A stretch of 64,000 nt of DNA from Nocardia wallacei (GCF_014466955.1 NZ_AP023396.1:2976001-3040000); one strand, 5' to 3'. Shown: positions 1 through 8,737, counted from the stretch's first letter. The notes: generated by a model not told the origin, from the sequence alone. Translations and numbers: made by a program.

Positions 1-2
1 CG

Positions 3-989
3 GTGGTGGGCGCGGTGATCGAGAAGGACGGCCGCGAACTGCGCATCCGCGCCGGGCGCGGCGTGCTTCTGGCGACCGGCGGCTTCGAGCACGACATGGC
101 CCGGCGCAAGGAACTGGAACCGGTCATCGACCAGGACTGGAGTTTCGGCAATCCGGCGTCGATGGGCGACGGCATCCGCGCGGGGGAGCGGGTGGGCGCG
201 GGCACCGACCTGATGGACGAGGCGTGGTGGTTCCCCGCCATCCAATGGCCCGACGGCCGCATGCAATTCATGCTCAACGAGCGCATGATGCCGTCCCAGT
301 TCATCGTCAACGGCGCGGGGGAGCGGTACATCAACGAGGCCGCGCCCTACATGGACTTCGGGCACGCGATGATCGCGGGGCAGAAGTCGGGCGTCACGCA
401 CATACCGAGCTGGCTCATCACCGACACCCGTTCGTGGCGCCGGTATGTCGTGGCGGGACATCTGCCGATTCCCAAGGTGCCGTTCGCGCCCGTGCCGACC
501 GGCCGCACGATGCCGCGCGCGTGGCTGGAGTCGGGCGTGGTGCGGACCGCGAACTCGTGGGAGGAGCTGGCGGCGAAGATCGACGTCCCGCCGGATCGCC
601 TGCGCGCCACCGCCGAACGCTTCAACGAACTCGCCCGCAAGGGCCACGACGACGACTTCGCCCGCGGCGACAGCGTGTACGACAACTACTACGGCGATCC
701 GACGCTGCCCAACCCCAATCTGTATCCGATCGGCGAACCGCCGTACTACGCGTTCCGGATCGTTCCCGGTGACCTCGGCACCTCGGGTGGTCTGCGCACC
801 GACGAGCACGCCCGCGTGCTGCGCGCGGACGGCACCCCCATTCCCGGTCTCTACGCGACCGGCAACACGTCCGCGGCGGTCATGGGCCGCAGCTACGCCG
901 GCGCGGGCGCGACCATCGGGCCCGCGATGACCTTCGGATACATAGCGGCCAAGCACATGACGTCTCGTTCCAACGGAGGAAGTACATGA
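3..989 (+). CDS. KstD-like FAD-dependent dehydrogenase, 5'-truncated
   Basis: This is the C-terminal part (about 328 residues visible) of an FAD-dependent dehydrogenase whose start lies left of the window. The C-terminus carries the pattern of 3-ketosteroid delta1-dehydrogenases and their fumarate-reductase-like relatives: LGTSGGLRTD, then DGTPIPGLYATGN, then GRSYAGAGATIGPAMTFGY. The Tyr at visible residue 298 and the Gly four residues later correspond to the catalytic Tyr/Gly pair of KstD, and YINEAAPYMDFG fits the region that supplies another active-site Tyr. Family enzymes introduce a 1,2 double bond into 3-keto rings using FAD. The stop overlaps the next start (ATGA at 986-989), so it is translationally coupled to the LLM gene. 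The substrate need not be a steroid. Confidence 0.85.
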   Translation: MVGAVIEKDGRELRIRAGRGVLLATGGFEHDMARRKELEPVIDQDWSFGNPASMGDGIRAGERVGAGTDLMDEAWWFPAIQWPDGRMQFMLNERMMPSQFIVNGAGERYINEAAPYMDFGHAMIAGQKSGVTHIPSWLITDTRSWRRYVVAGHLPIPKVPFAPVPTGRTMPRAWLESGVVRTANSWEELAAKIDVPPDRLRATAERFNELARKGHDDDFARGDSVYDNYYGDPTLPNPNLYPIGEPPYYAFRIVPGDLGTSGGLRTDEHARVLRADGTPIPGLYATGNTSAAVMGRSYAGAGATIGPAMTFGYIAAKHMTSRSNGGST

Positions 990-2284
990 AGATCTCGCTG
1001 TTCTACGAATTCGCGCTGCCGCGGCCGTGGACCCACGACGACGAGCGCGAAATGTTCCAGGACGGCCTGGACGAGGTGGAGGCCGCCGACAAGGCGGGGT
1101 TCTCCACGGTGTGGCTCACCGAGCACCACTTCCTCGAGGAGTACTGCCACTCCACCGCGCCGGAGATGTTCCTCGCCGCGGCGAGCCAGCGCACCAAGGA
1201 CATCCGGCTCGGCTTCGGTGTGATGCACATGCCGCCCGCGATCAACCATCCCGCCCGGGTCGCCGAGCGGATCGCGACGCTGGACCGGATCTCCAACGGG
1301 CGCGTCGAATTCGGCACCGGCGAATCGTCGTCGGTCGGGGAACTGGGCGGGTTCAACATCGATCCCGCCGACAAGCGCGGCCAGTGGGAGGAGGCGCTCG
1401 ATGTCGCCATCCGCTGCATGATCGAGGAGCCGTTCACCGGCTTCAAGGGCGACCACATCGAAATGCCCGCGCGCAACGTCATCCCCAAGCCGCAGCAACT
1501 GCCGCACCCGCCCGTCTGGGTGGCCTGCACCCGGCCCTCCTCGGTCCAGATGGCCGCCCAGAAGGGCATCGGCGCACTGAGTTTCGCCTACACCGGGCCC
1601 GGACCGCTCGCCGAACGCGTGCGCGGCTACTACCAGGAGTTCGAGGACAAGGCCGAACCGACCATCCCGCAGCTGAATCCGAACATCCTCGCCATCGGCG
1701 GCGACCTGTCGATGATGGTCGCCCCGACCGACGAGCAGGCCCTGCAGCGGCTCGACGTGGGCGGCGGCTTCTTCTCCTTCGGCATCATGCACTACTACAT
1801 GACCGGCCAGCACACCCCCGGCCGCACCAAGGTCTGGGAACGCTACCTCGACGCGGTGCGGGAGGACGAGACACTGGCCTACGGCCCCGGCCGCGGCGCC
1901 ATCGGCTCGCCGGACACCGTGCGCGAATTCCTGCGCGGTTACGAGGAGAGCGGTGTCGACGAGATCATCCTGCTGCTCAACCCGCGCAGCCACGAGGGCA
2001 CGATGGAGTCCATCGAGCTGATGGGCAAGCACGTGCTGCCGGAGTTCATCGAACGCGACGAGAAGGCGGTCGCGGCCAAGGCCAAGCGGCTCGAACCGAT
2101 CATCGAGAAGGTGGAGGCGCGGCGCAAGCCGCTGGCCTCGCCCGCCTTCGACGAGTCCTACGCCTTCGGCGGCCTGCCGACCGGCCGCGGCGGCAAGTTC
2201 ACCGCCAGCGAGATCCCCGAGGCGATGGCCGAGATCAACGAGGGCCGGGTGCAGGCGGCGCAGCGCGCCAAGGACGAGCAGTAG
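986..2284 (+). CDS. LLM-class flavin-dependent oxidoreductase
   Basis: The 432-residue protein has the bacterial luciferase-like TIM-barrel pattern: N-terminal MKISLFYEFALPRPW, VWLTEHHF near residue 45, RLGFGVMHMP near 80, RVEFGTGE near 110 and PPVWVACTRPSS near 175. Members use FMNH2 or F420 and catalyse monooxygenation or hydride transfer. The ATG at 986 lies behind GGAGGAAGT and overlaps the upstream stop. An FMN reductase at 4126 in the same gene string could supply reduced flavin, which favours an FMNH2-dependent monooxygenase. The C-terminal 80 residues are Lys/Glu-rich beyond the usual barrel. The substrate is unknown. Confidence 0.9.
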   Translation: MKISLFYEFALPRPWTHDDEREMFQDGLDEVEAADKAGFSTVWLTEHHFLEEYCHSTAPEMFLAAASQRTKDIRLGFGVMHMPPAINHPARVAERIATLDRISNGRVEFGTGESSSVGELGGFNIDPADKRGQWEEALDVAIRCMIEEPFTGFKGDHIEMPARNVIPKPQQLPHPPVWVACTRPSSVQMAAQKGIGALSFAYTGPGPLAERVRGYYQEFEDKAEPTIPQLNPNILAIGGDLSMMVAPTDEQALQRLDVGGGFFSFGIMHYYMTGQHTPGRTKVWERYLDAVREDETLAYGPGRGAIGSPDTVREFLRGYEESGVDEIILLLNPRSHEGTMESIELMGKHVLPEFIERDEKAVAAKAKRLEPIIEKVEARRKPLASPAFDESYAFGGLPTGRGGKFTASEIPEAMAEINEGRVQAAQRAKDEQ

Positions 2285-2296
2285 CCCGAGGACGAG

Positions 2297-3121
2297 GTGC
2301 CCGACGTGGGACGTGTGGAGGAACTGTGGCGCTACGACGGCCGGCGGGTCGTCGTGACCGGTTGCGCCTCCGGGATCGGCGCGTGCGTGGTGGAGCAGGT
2401 CCGTGAGCTCGGCGGCGAGGTCGTGGGCCTCGATATCGCCACGCCCGCAACCGAACTCGACGGATTCCACCAGGTCGACATGTCGGACGCCGCGTCGATC
2501 GACCGGGCCGTCGAGGCGGTCGGCGGTCCGGTGGACGCGCTGTTCAACGTCGCCGGGGTCTCCTCGGGTATCGGGGACCCGCTGCGGGTCGTCACGATCA
2601 ATTTTCTGGGTCTGCGCCGGTTCACCGACGCGCTCACCGCGGCGATGGCGCCGGGGTCGACGGTCGTGAGCGTGTCCTCGCTCGCGGCCGCCGGGTACCT
2701 CGAGCACCGGGAGCAGGCCCTCGGGTTGGTCGGCAGCACCGACATGGCGGACGGAATCGCTTGGTGCGAGGGCAATCCCGAGGCCCTCGCCGACGGCGGT
2801 TACCGGCTGTCGAAGGAAGCGATCATCTACTACACGATGCGGCAGGCCGTGCCCCTCGGGGCACGCGGCATCCGCATCAACTGCACGGGACCGGGTGTCA
2901 CCGAGACGCCGATCCTGGACCAGCTGCGCTCGCGGTACGGGCCGCAGTATCTCGACACCATCCCCAAACCGCTCGGCCGGGTCTGCGAACCGGACGAGCA
3001 GGCGGCCGTCCTGGTGTTCCTCAACAGCCGGGCCGCGAGCTATGTGACCGGACAGGTGCTGTGGGTGGACGGCGGCAACGTGGCCGCGCGAATCACCGAA
3101 GGAGAACTATGGCCAGCCTGA
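2297..3121 (+). CDS. Short-chain dehydrogenase/reductase
   Basis: This is a 274-residue classical SDR. It has a Rossmann dinucleotide motif TGCASGIG at residues 21-28, an NVAGV motif, SVSS with the catalytic Ser, and a Y-R-L-S-K catalytic pair within GGYRLSKEA. The C-terminal VTGQVLWVDGGN is typical. The insertion between the Ser and the Tyr resembles 3-alpha-hydroxysteroid or coniferyl-alcohol dehydrogenase-type SDRs, which agrees with the KstD-like neighbour. It starts at GTG 2297, 12 bp after the LLM stop, and its end overlaps the next gene by 13 bp. It likely oxidises or reduces a ring alcohol or ketone of the pathway substrate. Confidence 0.88.
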   Translation: MPDVGRVEELWRYDGRRVVVTGCASGIGACVVEQVRELGGEVVGLDIATPATELDGFHQVDMSDAASIDRAVEAVGGPVDALFNVAGVSSGIGDPLRVVTINFLGLRRFTDALTAAMAPGSTVVSVSSLAAAGYLEHREQALGLVGSTDMADGIAWCEGNPEALADGGYRLSKEAIIYYTMRQAVPLGARGIRINCTGPGVTETPILDQLRSRYGPQYLDTIPKPLGRVCEPDEQAAVLVFLNSRAASYVTGQVLWVDGGNVAARITEGELWPA

Positions 3122-4104
3122 CCGAATTCCGGCGCGTCGCAGCGGAAGTGAGCAACTGGGGCCGGTGGGGCGCCGCCGACGAACTCGGCACGCTCAACTT
3201 CATCACCCCCGACAAGGTCGCCGCGGCGGCGGGGCTCGTGCGGCACGGGCGGGTGTTCCCGCTCGGCATCGACTTCGACTCGACCGGGCCGCAGGGTGCG
3301 TTCAAGTTCCGGCAGAACCCGGTGCACGTGATGACCGTCGACGGCGGCGACGCGCGGACGATGGCCGAGTACGGTCCCAAGTGGGCGGGCAACGGCTTCG
3401 GGCAGGAGTTCGGCGGCTTCTTCGCGGGCGAGGACAACCCGTTCCGGTTCAACGACGACATGATCATCATGCCGCTGCAGGCCGCCACGCAGTGGGACGC
3501 GTTGTCGCACGTGTACTACGACGAGCAGCTGTACAACGGCTTTCCCGCGGACTCGGTCACCAGCGCCGGTGCGTTCCACTGCGGTATCGAGAAGGTCGAC
3601 GGCAAGGGCATCACCACGCGCGGGGTGCTGCTGGACCTGGTCCGGCACCGCGGCGCCGAGGTGTTCCTGGAGCCGGGCGATCCCATCACACCGGACGAGT
3701 TGGACGAGGTCGCGCGCGCCCAGGGCGTCGAGGTCGGCCGCGGCGACATCGTGCTCGTGCGCACCGGCTGGCAGGCCCGCTTCGCCGAGACCGGCGACGG
3801 CGCCGAGCCGTACTCGGGCCTGGACTGGATGTGCGCCAAGTGGTTGCACGAGCGCGAGGTCGCTGCGGTGGCGGCGGACAACCTCATGGTGGAGGACGTC
3901 GTCTCCGGGGTCGAGGGGACCTTCCTGCCCATGCACATGCTCTGCCTGCGCGACATGGGCCTGATGCTCGGCGAGTACTGGGACCTCACAGCGCTCGCCG
4001 CCGACTGCGCAGCCGACGGCGTCTACGAATTCCAGCTCGTCGCACCGCCTTTGCGCGTGGTCGGGGCCGTGGGTTCGCCGATCAACCCGATCGCCATCAA
4101 GTAG
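3109..4104 (+). CDS. Cyclase-family (kynurenine formamidase-like) hydrolase
   Basis: This 331-residue protein belongs to the metal-dependent cyclase/hydrolase family. Visible marks are NWGRWGAADELGTLNF near the N-terminus, the QWDALSHV segment (a variant of the HxGTHxDxPxH metal site), RGVLLDLV and GDIVLVRTGW. Related proteins hydrolyse cyclic amides or esters or occur in degradation clusters. I chose the ATG at 3109 because GAAGGAGA lies just upstream; the frame is open further upstream inside the SDR gene, but that part is noncoding. The canonical first His-x-Gly-Thr-His is not intact, so metal binding may differ. The reaction is unassigned. Confidence 0.85.
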   Translation: MASLTEFRRVAAEVSNWGRWGAADELGTLNFITPDKVAAAAGLVRHGRVFPLGIDFDSTGPQGAFKFRQNPVHVMTVDGGDARTMAEYGPKWAGNGFGQEFGGFFAGEDNPFRFNDDMIIMPLQAATQWDALSHVYYDEQLYNGFPADSVTSAGAFHCGIEKVDGKGITTRGVLLDLVRHRGAEVFLEPGDPITPDELDEVARAQGVEVGRGDIVLVRTGWQARFAETGDGAEPYSGLDWMCAKWLHEREVAAVAADNLMVEDVVSGVEGTFLPMHMLCLRDMGLMLGEYWDLTALAADCAADGVYEFQLVAPPLRVVGAVGSPINPIAIK

Positions 4105-4125
4105 GCCAACCAGGAGGTTCCGGCT

Positions 4126-4740
4126 GTGATTGCAAGTACGACCAACGCGACCACCGCCGTCGGCATGGACGAGGGACGGCCGTTCGTCGTCGGCGTCGGC
4201 GGCACGTTGCGCGCGGACTCGTCGACCGAGCGGGCGTTGCGGCACTGCCTCACGGCGGTCGAGCGCCAGGGTGGGCGCACCGCGCTGTTCTGCGGGGCGG
4301 CCCTGGACCTGCCGATGTACAACCCCTACGACGCGAGCCGCACGCCGGGCGCGACCGAGCTGGTCGACGCGCTGCGCCGCGCGGACGCCGTGGTGATCGC
4401 CTCACCCGGCTACCACGGCGGCATCTCCGGCATGGTGAAGAACGCCCTCGACTACATCGAGGATCTGCGTGGCGATCCCACGGTCTATCTCGACAACAAG
4501 CCGTGGGGCTGCATCACCTGTGCCTTCGGCTGGCAGGCCGCCGTCGGCACCCTGGGCCAACTCCGCGCGATCGGCCACGCCCTGCGCGCCTGGCCCACGC
4601 CCCTGGGCGTGGCCATCAACTCCGCCGAACCGATCTGGGGACCCGACGGCGCCCTCACCGACGACACCGTCGGCGCCCAACTGGAAGTCCTCGCCACGCA
4701 GGTGCTGACCTTCGCCCCGACAGGCGGAGTGCGGGCGTGA
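4126..4740 (+). CDS. NADPH-dependent FMN reductase
   Basis: The 204-residue flavodoxin-like reductase has VVGVGGTLRADSSTERAL as the phosphate-binding loop near residues 21-38 and IASPGYHGGISGMVKNALDY near 90-110, the typical FMN-site motif of this family. It probably transfers electrons from NADPH to FMN and may feed the luciferase-like enzyme at 986. The start is GTG 4126 behind AGGAGGTTCC. Its stop overlaps the GTG start of the next gene (GTGA, 4737-4740), which suggests coupled translation. Confidence 0.88.
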   Translation: MIASTTNATTAVGMDEGRPFVVGVGGTLRADSSTERALRHCLTAVERQGGRTALFCGAALDLPMYNPYDASRTPGATELVDALRRADAVVIASPGYHGGISGMVKNALDYIEDLRGDPTVYLDNKPWGCITCAFGWQAAVGTLGQLRAIGHALRAWPTPLGVAINSAEPIWGPDGALTDDTVGAQLEVLATQVLTFAPTGGVRA

Positions 4741-6245
4741 GCGACCCGATCCCGGACTGTTCCGCGACCTCGGCACCCGGAGGCGCGGCCGCGTCGGCGA
4801 CAGATCGCCCGAACTCGCCTGCGATCCCCGCCTTTCCGATGCAGCGCCCCGTCGGCATACCTGCGGTGGACGAGAACTCGGCGCGGTGCTCTACGGAGGT
4901 CTCTGCTGGTTCGGAGCGTGGCTGTGCGGAAGCGACCGCTGGTTCGGAGCGAGGCTCTGCGGAGGTGCCTGCTGGGACGAGGCGCGGGTGTGCGGAGGTG
5001 TCTGCTGGTTCGGGGTGTGGGTGTGTGGAGGTGCCTGCCGGTTCGGAGCGTGGCACTGCGGAAGCGTCTGCTGGTTCGGTCGGGGTGGCGGCGGGTTCGG
5101 TGCGGGCTGCTGTGGGTGCGCTGCGGGATGGGCGCATGGTGCTTGTGGTCGGTGCCGAGGGCGGGGGGTATCGCGGGCATCTGGTGCTGGCCGCGGAGCA
5201 CGCCACGGCCGAGGCGGTCAATGCCATGACGACGGTCGGGCGTGGGCTGGTGCAGGTGGCCGTGCCGTCGGAAGCGCTGGACCGGCTCGAGATTCCGCCG
5301 GCCGATCCCACCGCGACGGGGCCGGGGCGGAAGTTGTTCCGCATGCCGGTGGGGCTCGCGGGCGCCGGTGCCGGGGTGCGGGCGTCGGAGCGCGCGAGAA
5401 CCGTTCGGGCACTGGCCGATCCGGCCAGCCGCCCGGGGGACTTCACCCGGCCCGGCCAGGTCTTCCCGCTCGGCTGCGCGGACGGGGGAGTGCTGGCGGT
5501 GCCCGCGCCGCCGGAGGCCGCTGTCGATCTCGCCCGGTTGGCGGGAGTGGCGTCCGCTGCCGCGATGTGCGAGGTGTGTGCCGCCGACGGTGAGCCGGCG
5601 GAGTTGCCCGAGCTGCACGAACTCGGACGCCGCCATCGACTGCCGGTCGTCTCGATCGACGACGTCGTCGAGTATCGCCGCCGCGAACTGGCCCGCGTGC
5701 ACCGCCGCGGCACCGCCCGTATCCCATTGCCGGCGGGCGAGTTTCGTGCGTACGGCTTCACCGATGGGCTGGGCCGCGAGCACATCGCCTTCGTGTACGG
5801 TCACCCCGTCTCCACCATCACCCCCCTGGTCCGAGTCCACGGTGAATGCCTGTTCGGCGATGCCCTCGGTTCCCTGCGCTGCGACTGCCGCACCGGCCTC
5901 GACCACGCCCTGCGCCGCATTGCCCGTGCGGGCCACGGCGTCCTGGTCTACATCCGCTCACGCGAGGGCTTCACCCGAGAGCCGACACGACCGCCGAGCA
6001 GCGGAACAGGCCACCCCGCAACACATCCCGTGGATTACTGGGACCTCCGCACCGCCTTCGACATCCTGGACGAACTCGGCATCCACGAGATCCGACTCCT
6101 CACCGACCCCGCGCTTGCCTCGCGTCCGTTGCGTCCGGCTGTCGAGCCGGTGCGCATCCTCGGACTGATCCCGCTGTGGGAGACCGTGTCCCGCGCGGAC
6201 ACCGAGCCTGTATCGCGCGTCGGCGGGATCGGTCGGGCTTCATGA
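4737..6245 (+). CDS. Degenerate RibBA-like protein with tandem peptide repeats
   Basis: A 502-residue protein, organised like bifunctional riboflavin-synthesis RibBA. Residues 1-52 are low complexity, about 53-114 are six 11-residue repeats, about 125-320 are DHBP-synthase-like and about 340-490 are GTP-cyclohydrolase-II-like. The RibB half keeps ARTVRALADP, RPGDF and CEV. Where active enzymes have EDRENEGD it reads AEGGGYRGH, RPGH is RPGQ and GHTEA is APPEA, so the catalytic acids and histidines appear lost. The RibA half keeps the zinc cysteines in GECLFGDALGSLRCDC but lacks the usual RQEGRGIGL stretch and is shortened after it. It is therefore probably not a standard riboflavin enzyme. The start overlaps the FMN reductase stop; the end overlaps the hydrolase start. 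Confidence 0.8.
   Translation: MSDPIPDCSATSAPGGAAASATDRPNSPAIPAFPMQRPVGIPAVDENSARCSTEVSAGSERGCAEATAGSERGSAEVPAGTRRGCAEVSAGSGCGCVEVPAGSERGTAEASAGSVGVAAGSVRAAVGALRDGRMVLVVGAEGGGYRGHLVLAAEHATAEAVNAMTTVGRGLVQVAVPSEALDRLEIPPADPTATGPGRKLFRMPVGLAGAGAGVRASERARTVRALADPASRPGDFTRPGQVFPLGCADGGVLAVPAPPEAAVDLARLAGVASAAAMCEVCAADGEPAELPELHELGRRHRLPVVSIDDVVEYRRRELARVHRRGTARIPLPAGEFRAYGFTDGLGREHIAFVYGHPVSTITPLVRVHGECLFGDALGSLRCDCRTGLDHALRRIARAGHGVLVYIRSREGFTREPTRPPSSGTGHPATHPVDYWDLRTAFDILDELGIHEIRLLTDPALASRPLRPAVEPVRILGLIPLWETVSRADTEPVSRVGGIGRAS
4893..5078 (+). repeat. 33-bp tandem repeat inside the RibBA-like gene
   Basis: Five complete units and one partial unit of 33 bp start at 4893, 4926, 4959, 4992, 5025 and 5058. 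Each encodes an 11-residue unit of the form AEVSAGSERGC, with substitutions. The period is a multiple of three, so copy-number change would keep the reading frame. The tract lies between the low-complexity N-terminus and the RibB-like domain. Confidence 0.85.
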
Positions 6246-7078
6246 ACGCACAGCGCAGAACCCTGGTTGTCGACGGCTCGGCAACCAGCTACCTGGAGGC
6301 GGGATCGGGCGAACCGGTCGTGCTGCTGCACGGCGGCGAGTTCGGGGCCGGAGCCGAAATCGGCTGGGAACACACCATCGACGCGCTGGCCGAGCGCTAT
6401 CGCGTGCTGGCACCGGACATGCTGGGCTTCGGCGGGTCGGCGAAGGTCGTCGACTTCACCGACGGCCGCGGCCTGCGCATCCGGCACATCGCGCGATTGC
6501 TCGCCCTGCTCGGTATCGAGTCGGCGCATTTCGTCGGCAATTCGATGGGCGCGATCAACCTGCTGGTCGACGCGACCTCGGACACGCCCCGCCTGCCGAT
6601 GCGGAGCCTGGTGGCGATCTGCGGCGGCGGCGAGATCCAGAGCAACGAACACGTGCGCGCGCTCTACGACTACGACGCCACGCTCGACGGAATGCGGCGC
6701 ATCGTCACGGCTCTGTTCCACTCCCCGTCCTACCCGGCCGACGAGACCTACGTGCGGCGGCGCTACGAGGCGAGTATCGCCCCGGGCGCGTGGGAAGCGT
6801 TGGCGGCGGCCCGTTTTCGCCGCCCCGGCGCCGAACAGCCGCCGACCCCGTCGAGCCGACGCGCCTACGAACGCATCACCGTCCCGGTCCTCGTCGTCGA
6901 GGGAGCCCGCGACAAGCTCCTCCCGCAGGGCTGGGCCGCGCAGATCGCCGAACAGATCGCGAACGCCCGCCACGCGGTGGTGCCCGACGCCGGGCACTGC
7001 CCCCAGATCGAGCAACCCGAGACCGTCAACGACCTCCTCCTGACCTTCCTCGCGGAACTCGAAAGGAACAACATATGA
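6242..7078 (+). CDS. Alpha/beta hydrolase (meta-cleavage hydrolase type)
   Basis: This 278-residue alpha/beta-hydrolase has an oxyanion motif LLHGGEFG near residue 25 and the nucleophile elbow GNSMG with Ser near residue 100. An Asp lies in EGARDKLLP near 221 and the His in DAGHCPQIEQP near 251. The pattern resembles C-C bond hydrolases acting on meta-cleavage products (BphD/HsaD type), which fits a ring-degradation context, but simple esterase activity is possible. The ATG at 6242 overlaps the previous stop (ATGA) and its stop overlaps the next ATG (7075-7078), so it is embedded in a coupled operon. Confidence 0.85.
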   Translation: MNAQRRTLVVDGSATSYLEAGSGEPVVLLHGGEFGAGAEIGWEHTIDALAERYRVLAPDMLGFGGSAKVVDFTDGRGLRIRHIARLLALLGIESAHFVGNSMGAINLLVDATSDTPRLPMRSLVAICGGGEIQSNEHVRALYDYDATLDGMRRIVTALFHSPSYPADETYVRRRYEASIAPGAWEALAAARFRRPGAEQPPTPSSRRAYERITVPVLVVEGARDKLLPQGWAAQIAEQIANARHAVVPDAGHCPQIEQPETVNDLLLTFLAELERNNI

Positions 7079-7908
7079 CCGACGAACTGACCGGCAAGGT
7101 CGCCGTCGTCACGGGCGGCGCGTCCGGAATCGGCGCCGCCACGGTGGCGCGGTTCGTCGCCGCGGGCGCCCGCGTCGTCGTCGGCGACCTCGATCCCGAG
7201 CGCGGTGCCGCAGCGGTGGCCGGCTACGGCGACGCGGCGGTGTTCCACCGGACCGACGTCGCCGAACCCGAACAGGTCGAGCGGCTGGTAGACGTGGCGG
7301 TGCGCACCTTCGGCGGCCTGCACGTCATGTGCAACAACGCGGGCGTGCCGGGCACCATGCATCCCAGCCTGCTGGTCGACGATCTCGCCGACTTCCACCG
7401 CGTCCTCGGCGTGAATCTGCTGGGCGTGATGGCCGGCACCAGATTCGCTGCCCGGCACATGGCCGACCATGGCGGCGGCTCCATCGTGAACCTGTCCTCG
7501 ATCGGCGGCGTCCAGGCGGGCGGGGGAGTGCAGACCTACCGGGCCTCCAAGGCCGCGGTGATCCACTTCACCAAATCCGCGGCAATCGAGTTGGCACAGT
7601 ACGGCATTCGGGTCAACTGCATCGCCCCGGGGAACGTGCCGACCCCGTTTCTCGCGGCGTCGGCCACCACGATGTCGGCCGAACGCATCGAGCGGTTCAC
7701 CCGGTCGGTCCGGGCCTCGATGAACGAGGACCGGCCGCTGCCGCGCGAGGGCACGCCGGAGGATGTCGCGGAGGCGGTGCTCTACTTCGGCAGCGACCGC
7801 TCGGCCTACGTGACCGGAACGGTGCTGCCCGTGGACGGCGGCACGGTGGCCGGTAAGCCGCTCAGGCCGCGCAAGAAGCCCGCGCAGTCCACCGAAGCCC
7901 GCACGTGA
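7075..7908 (+). CDS. Short-chain dehydrogenase/reductase
   Basis: This is a 277-residue classical SDR. It has TGGASGIG near residues 14-21, NNAGV near 87, LSSIGG with the catalytic Ser and YRASK with the Tyr and Lys. The C-terminal YVTGTVLPVDGGT is followed by a short basic tail. It oxidises or reduces a hydroxyl/keto group with NAD(P). It is the last gene of the coupled + strand operon starting at or before the left edge. The start overlaps the hydrolase stop. Confidence 0.88.
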   Translation: MTDELTGKVAVVTGGASGIGAATVARFVAAGARVVVGDLDPERGAAAVAGYGDAAVFHRTDVAEPEQVERLVDVAVRTFGGLHVMCNNAGVPGTMHPSLLVDDLADFHRVLGVNLLGVMAGTRFAARHMADHGGGSIVNLSSIGGVQAGGGVQTYRASKAAVIHFTKSAAIELAQYGIRVNCIAPGNVPTPFLAASATTMSAERIERFTRSVRASMNEDRPLPREGTPEDVAEAVLYFGSDRSAYVTGTVLPVDGGTVAGKPLRPRKKPAQSTEART

Positions 7909-7983
7909 TCATGCCCGCGTTAATTCAACTGCTTGACTTGAACGGCCGCGCGGCGTTGACTGGAAGTGCCGGTATTCGAAATC

Positions 7984-7998
7984 GAGAATGCGATTCTG
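7984..7998. promoter_or_regulatory. GAGAAT-type palindromic box upstream of TetR gene
   Basis: GAGAAT-GCG-ATTCTG differs at one base from the palindrome GAGAAT-N3-ATTCTC that recurs in the right half of the window. It lies 59 bp upstream of the TetR start at 8058. It links this cluster to the catabolic island by shared regulation, or marks the site of a related TetR protein. Confidence 0.55.
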
Positions 7999-8057
7999 AC
8001 GCGGCCGCGCCCCTGATCGCACGGGCGGGCCGAGCCGGTCATCCGGAGGAACCAGAA

Positions 8058-8705
8058 ATGGCTACTGTCGACAGATCCCGCGCCGGGCAGGCCACCACCA
8101 CCCGGGAGGCGATCCTCGCCGCCGCGGAACGCCTCTTCGCCGAGCGCGGCATCGCGGCCGTGTCGAACCGGCAGGTGAGCGAGGCCGCCGGGCAGGGCAA
8201 CAACGCCGCGGTCGGCTACCACTTCGGCACCAAGGCCGATCTGGTCCGGGCGATCGTGCGCAAGCACCACGCACACACCGAACAGCTGTGCCGGGAGCTG
8301 GTGGAGCGGATCGGCACGTCCCGTGACCTGCGGGACTGGGTGGGCTGCCTGGTTCGCCCGGTCACCGAACACCTTGCCGCCCTGGGCAATCCGACCTGGT
8401 ACGCGCGGTTCAGCGCCCAGTTGCAACCGGATCCGGTGTTCCGCGATCTGATGTCGGACGAGTCGCTGGCCTCCCGGTCGCTGGTGCGCGTCGTGGACGG
8501 CCTGCAGCGCAGCCTGCCGGACCTGTCGCCGGAGCTGCGGCGGCAGCGAAACTCCATGGCGCGCTTGCTGATCGTGCACACCTGCGCCGAACGCGAGCGC
8601 GCACTGGCCGACGACACGCTACTGCGTCCCTCGAGCTGGGAAGAGACCGCGACCGGCCTGGTCGACGCGATCACCGGGCTGTACCTGGCGCCGGTGTCGC
8701 GATGA
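8058..8705 (+). CDS. TetR-family transcriptional regulator
   Basis: This 215-residue regulator has the N-terminal TetR helix-turn-helix: TTREAILAAAERLFAERG followed by VSNRQVSEAAGQGNNAAVGYHF and the GTKADLV helix (about residues 15-65). The rest is a helical ligand-binding domain typical of the family. The ATG at 8058 is preceded by CGGAGGAACC at good spacing. It stands between the upstream catabolic operon and the downstream P450 redox genes, and carries a GAGAAT-type palindrome in its upstream region, so it may regulate either side. The ligand is unknown. Confidence 0.88.
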   Translation: MATVDRSRAGQATTTREAILAAAERLFAERGIAAVSNRQVSEAAGQGNNAAVGYHFGTKADLVRAIVRKHHAHTEQLCRELVERIGTSRDLRDWVGCLVRPVTEHLAALGNPTWYARFSAQLQPDPVFRDLMSDESLASRSLVRVVDGLQRSLPDLSPELRRQRNSMARLLIVHTCAERERALADDTLLRPSSWEETATGLVDAITGLYLAPVSR

Positions 8706-8737
8706 GCGCCGACACCGGGCAGAGAGAAAGGCCGCAC

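Noticed and set aside
893..2707. A 604-codon open frame on the - strand opposite the LLM and SDR genes
   Set aside because: It mirrors the codon positions of the + strand genes and has low-complexity Arg/His/Gly content with no motif; it is a high-GC shadow.
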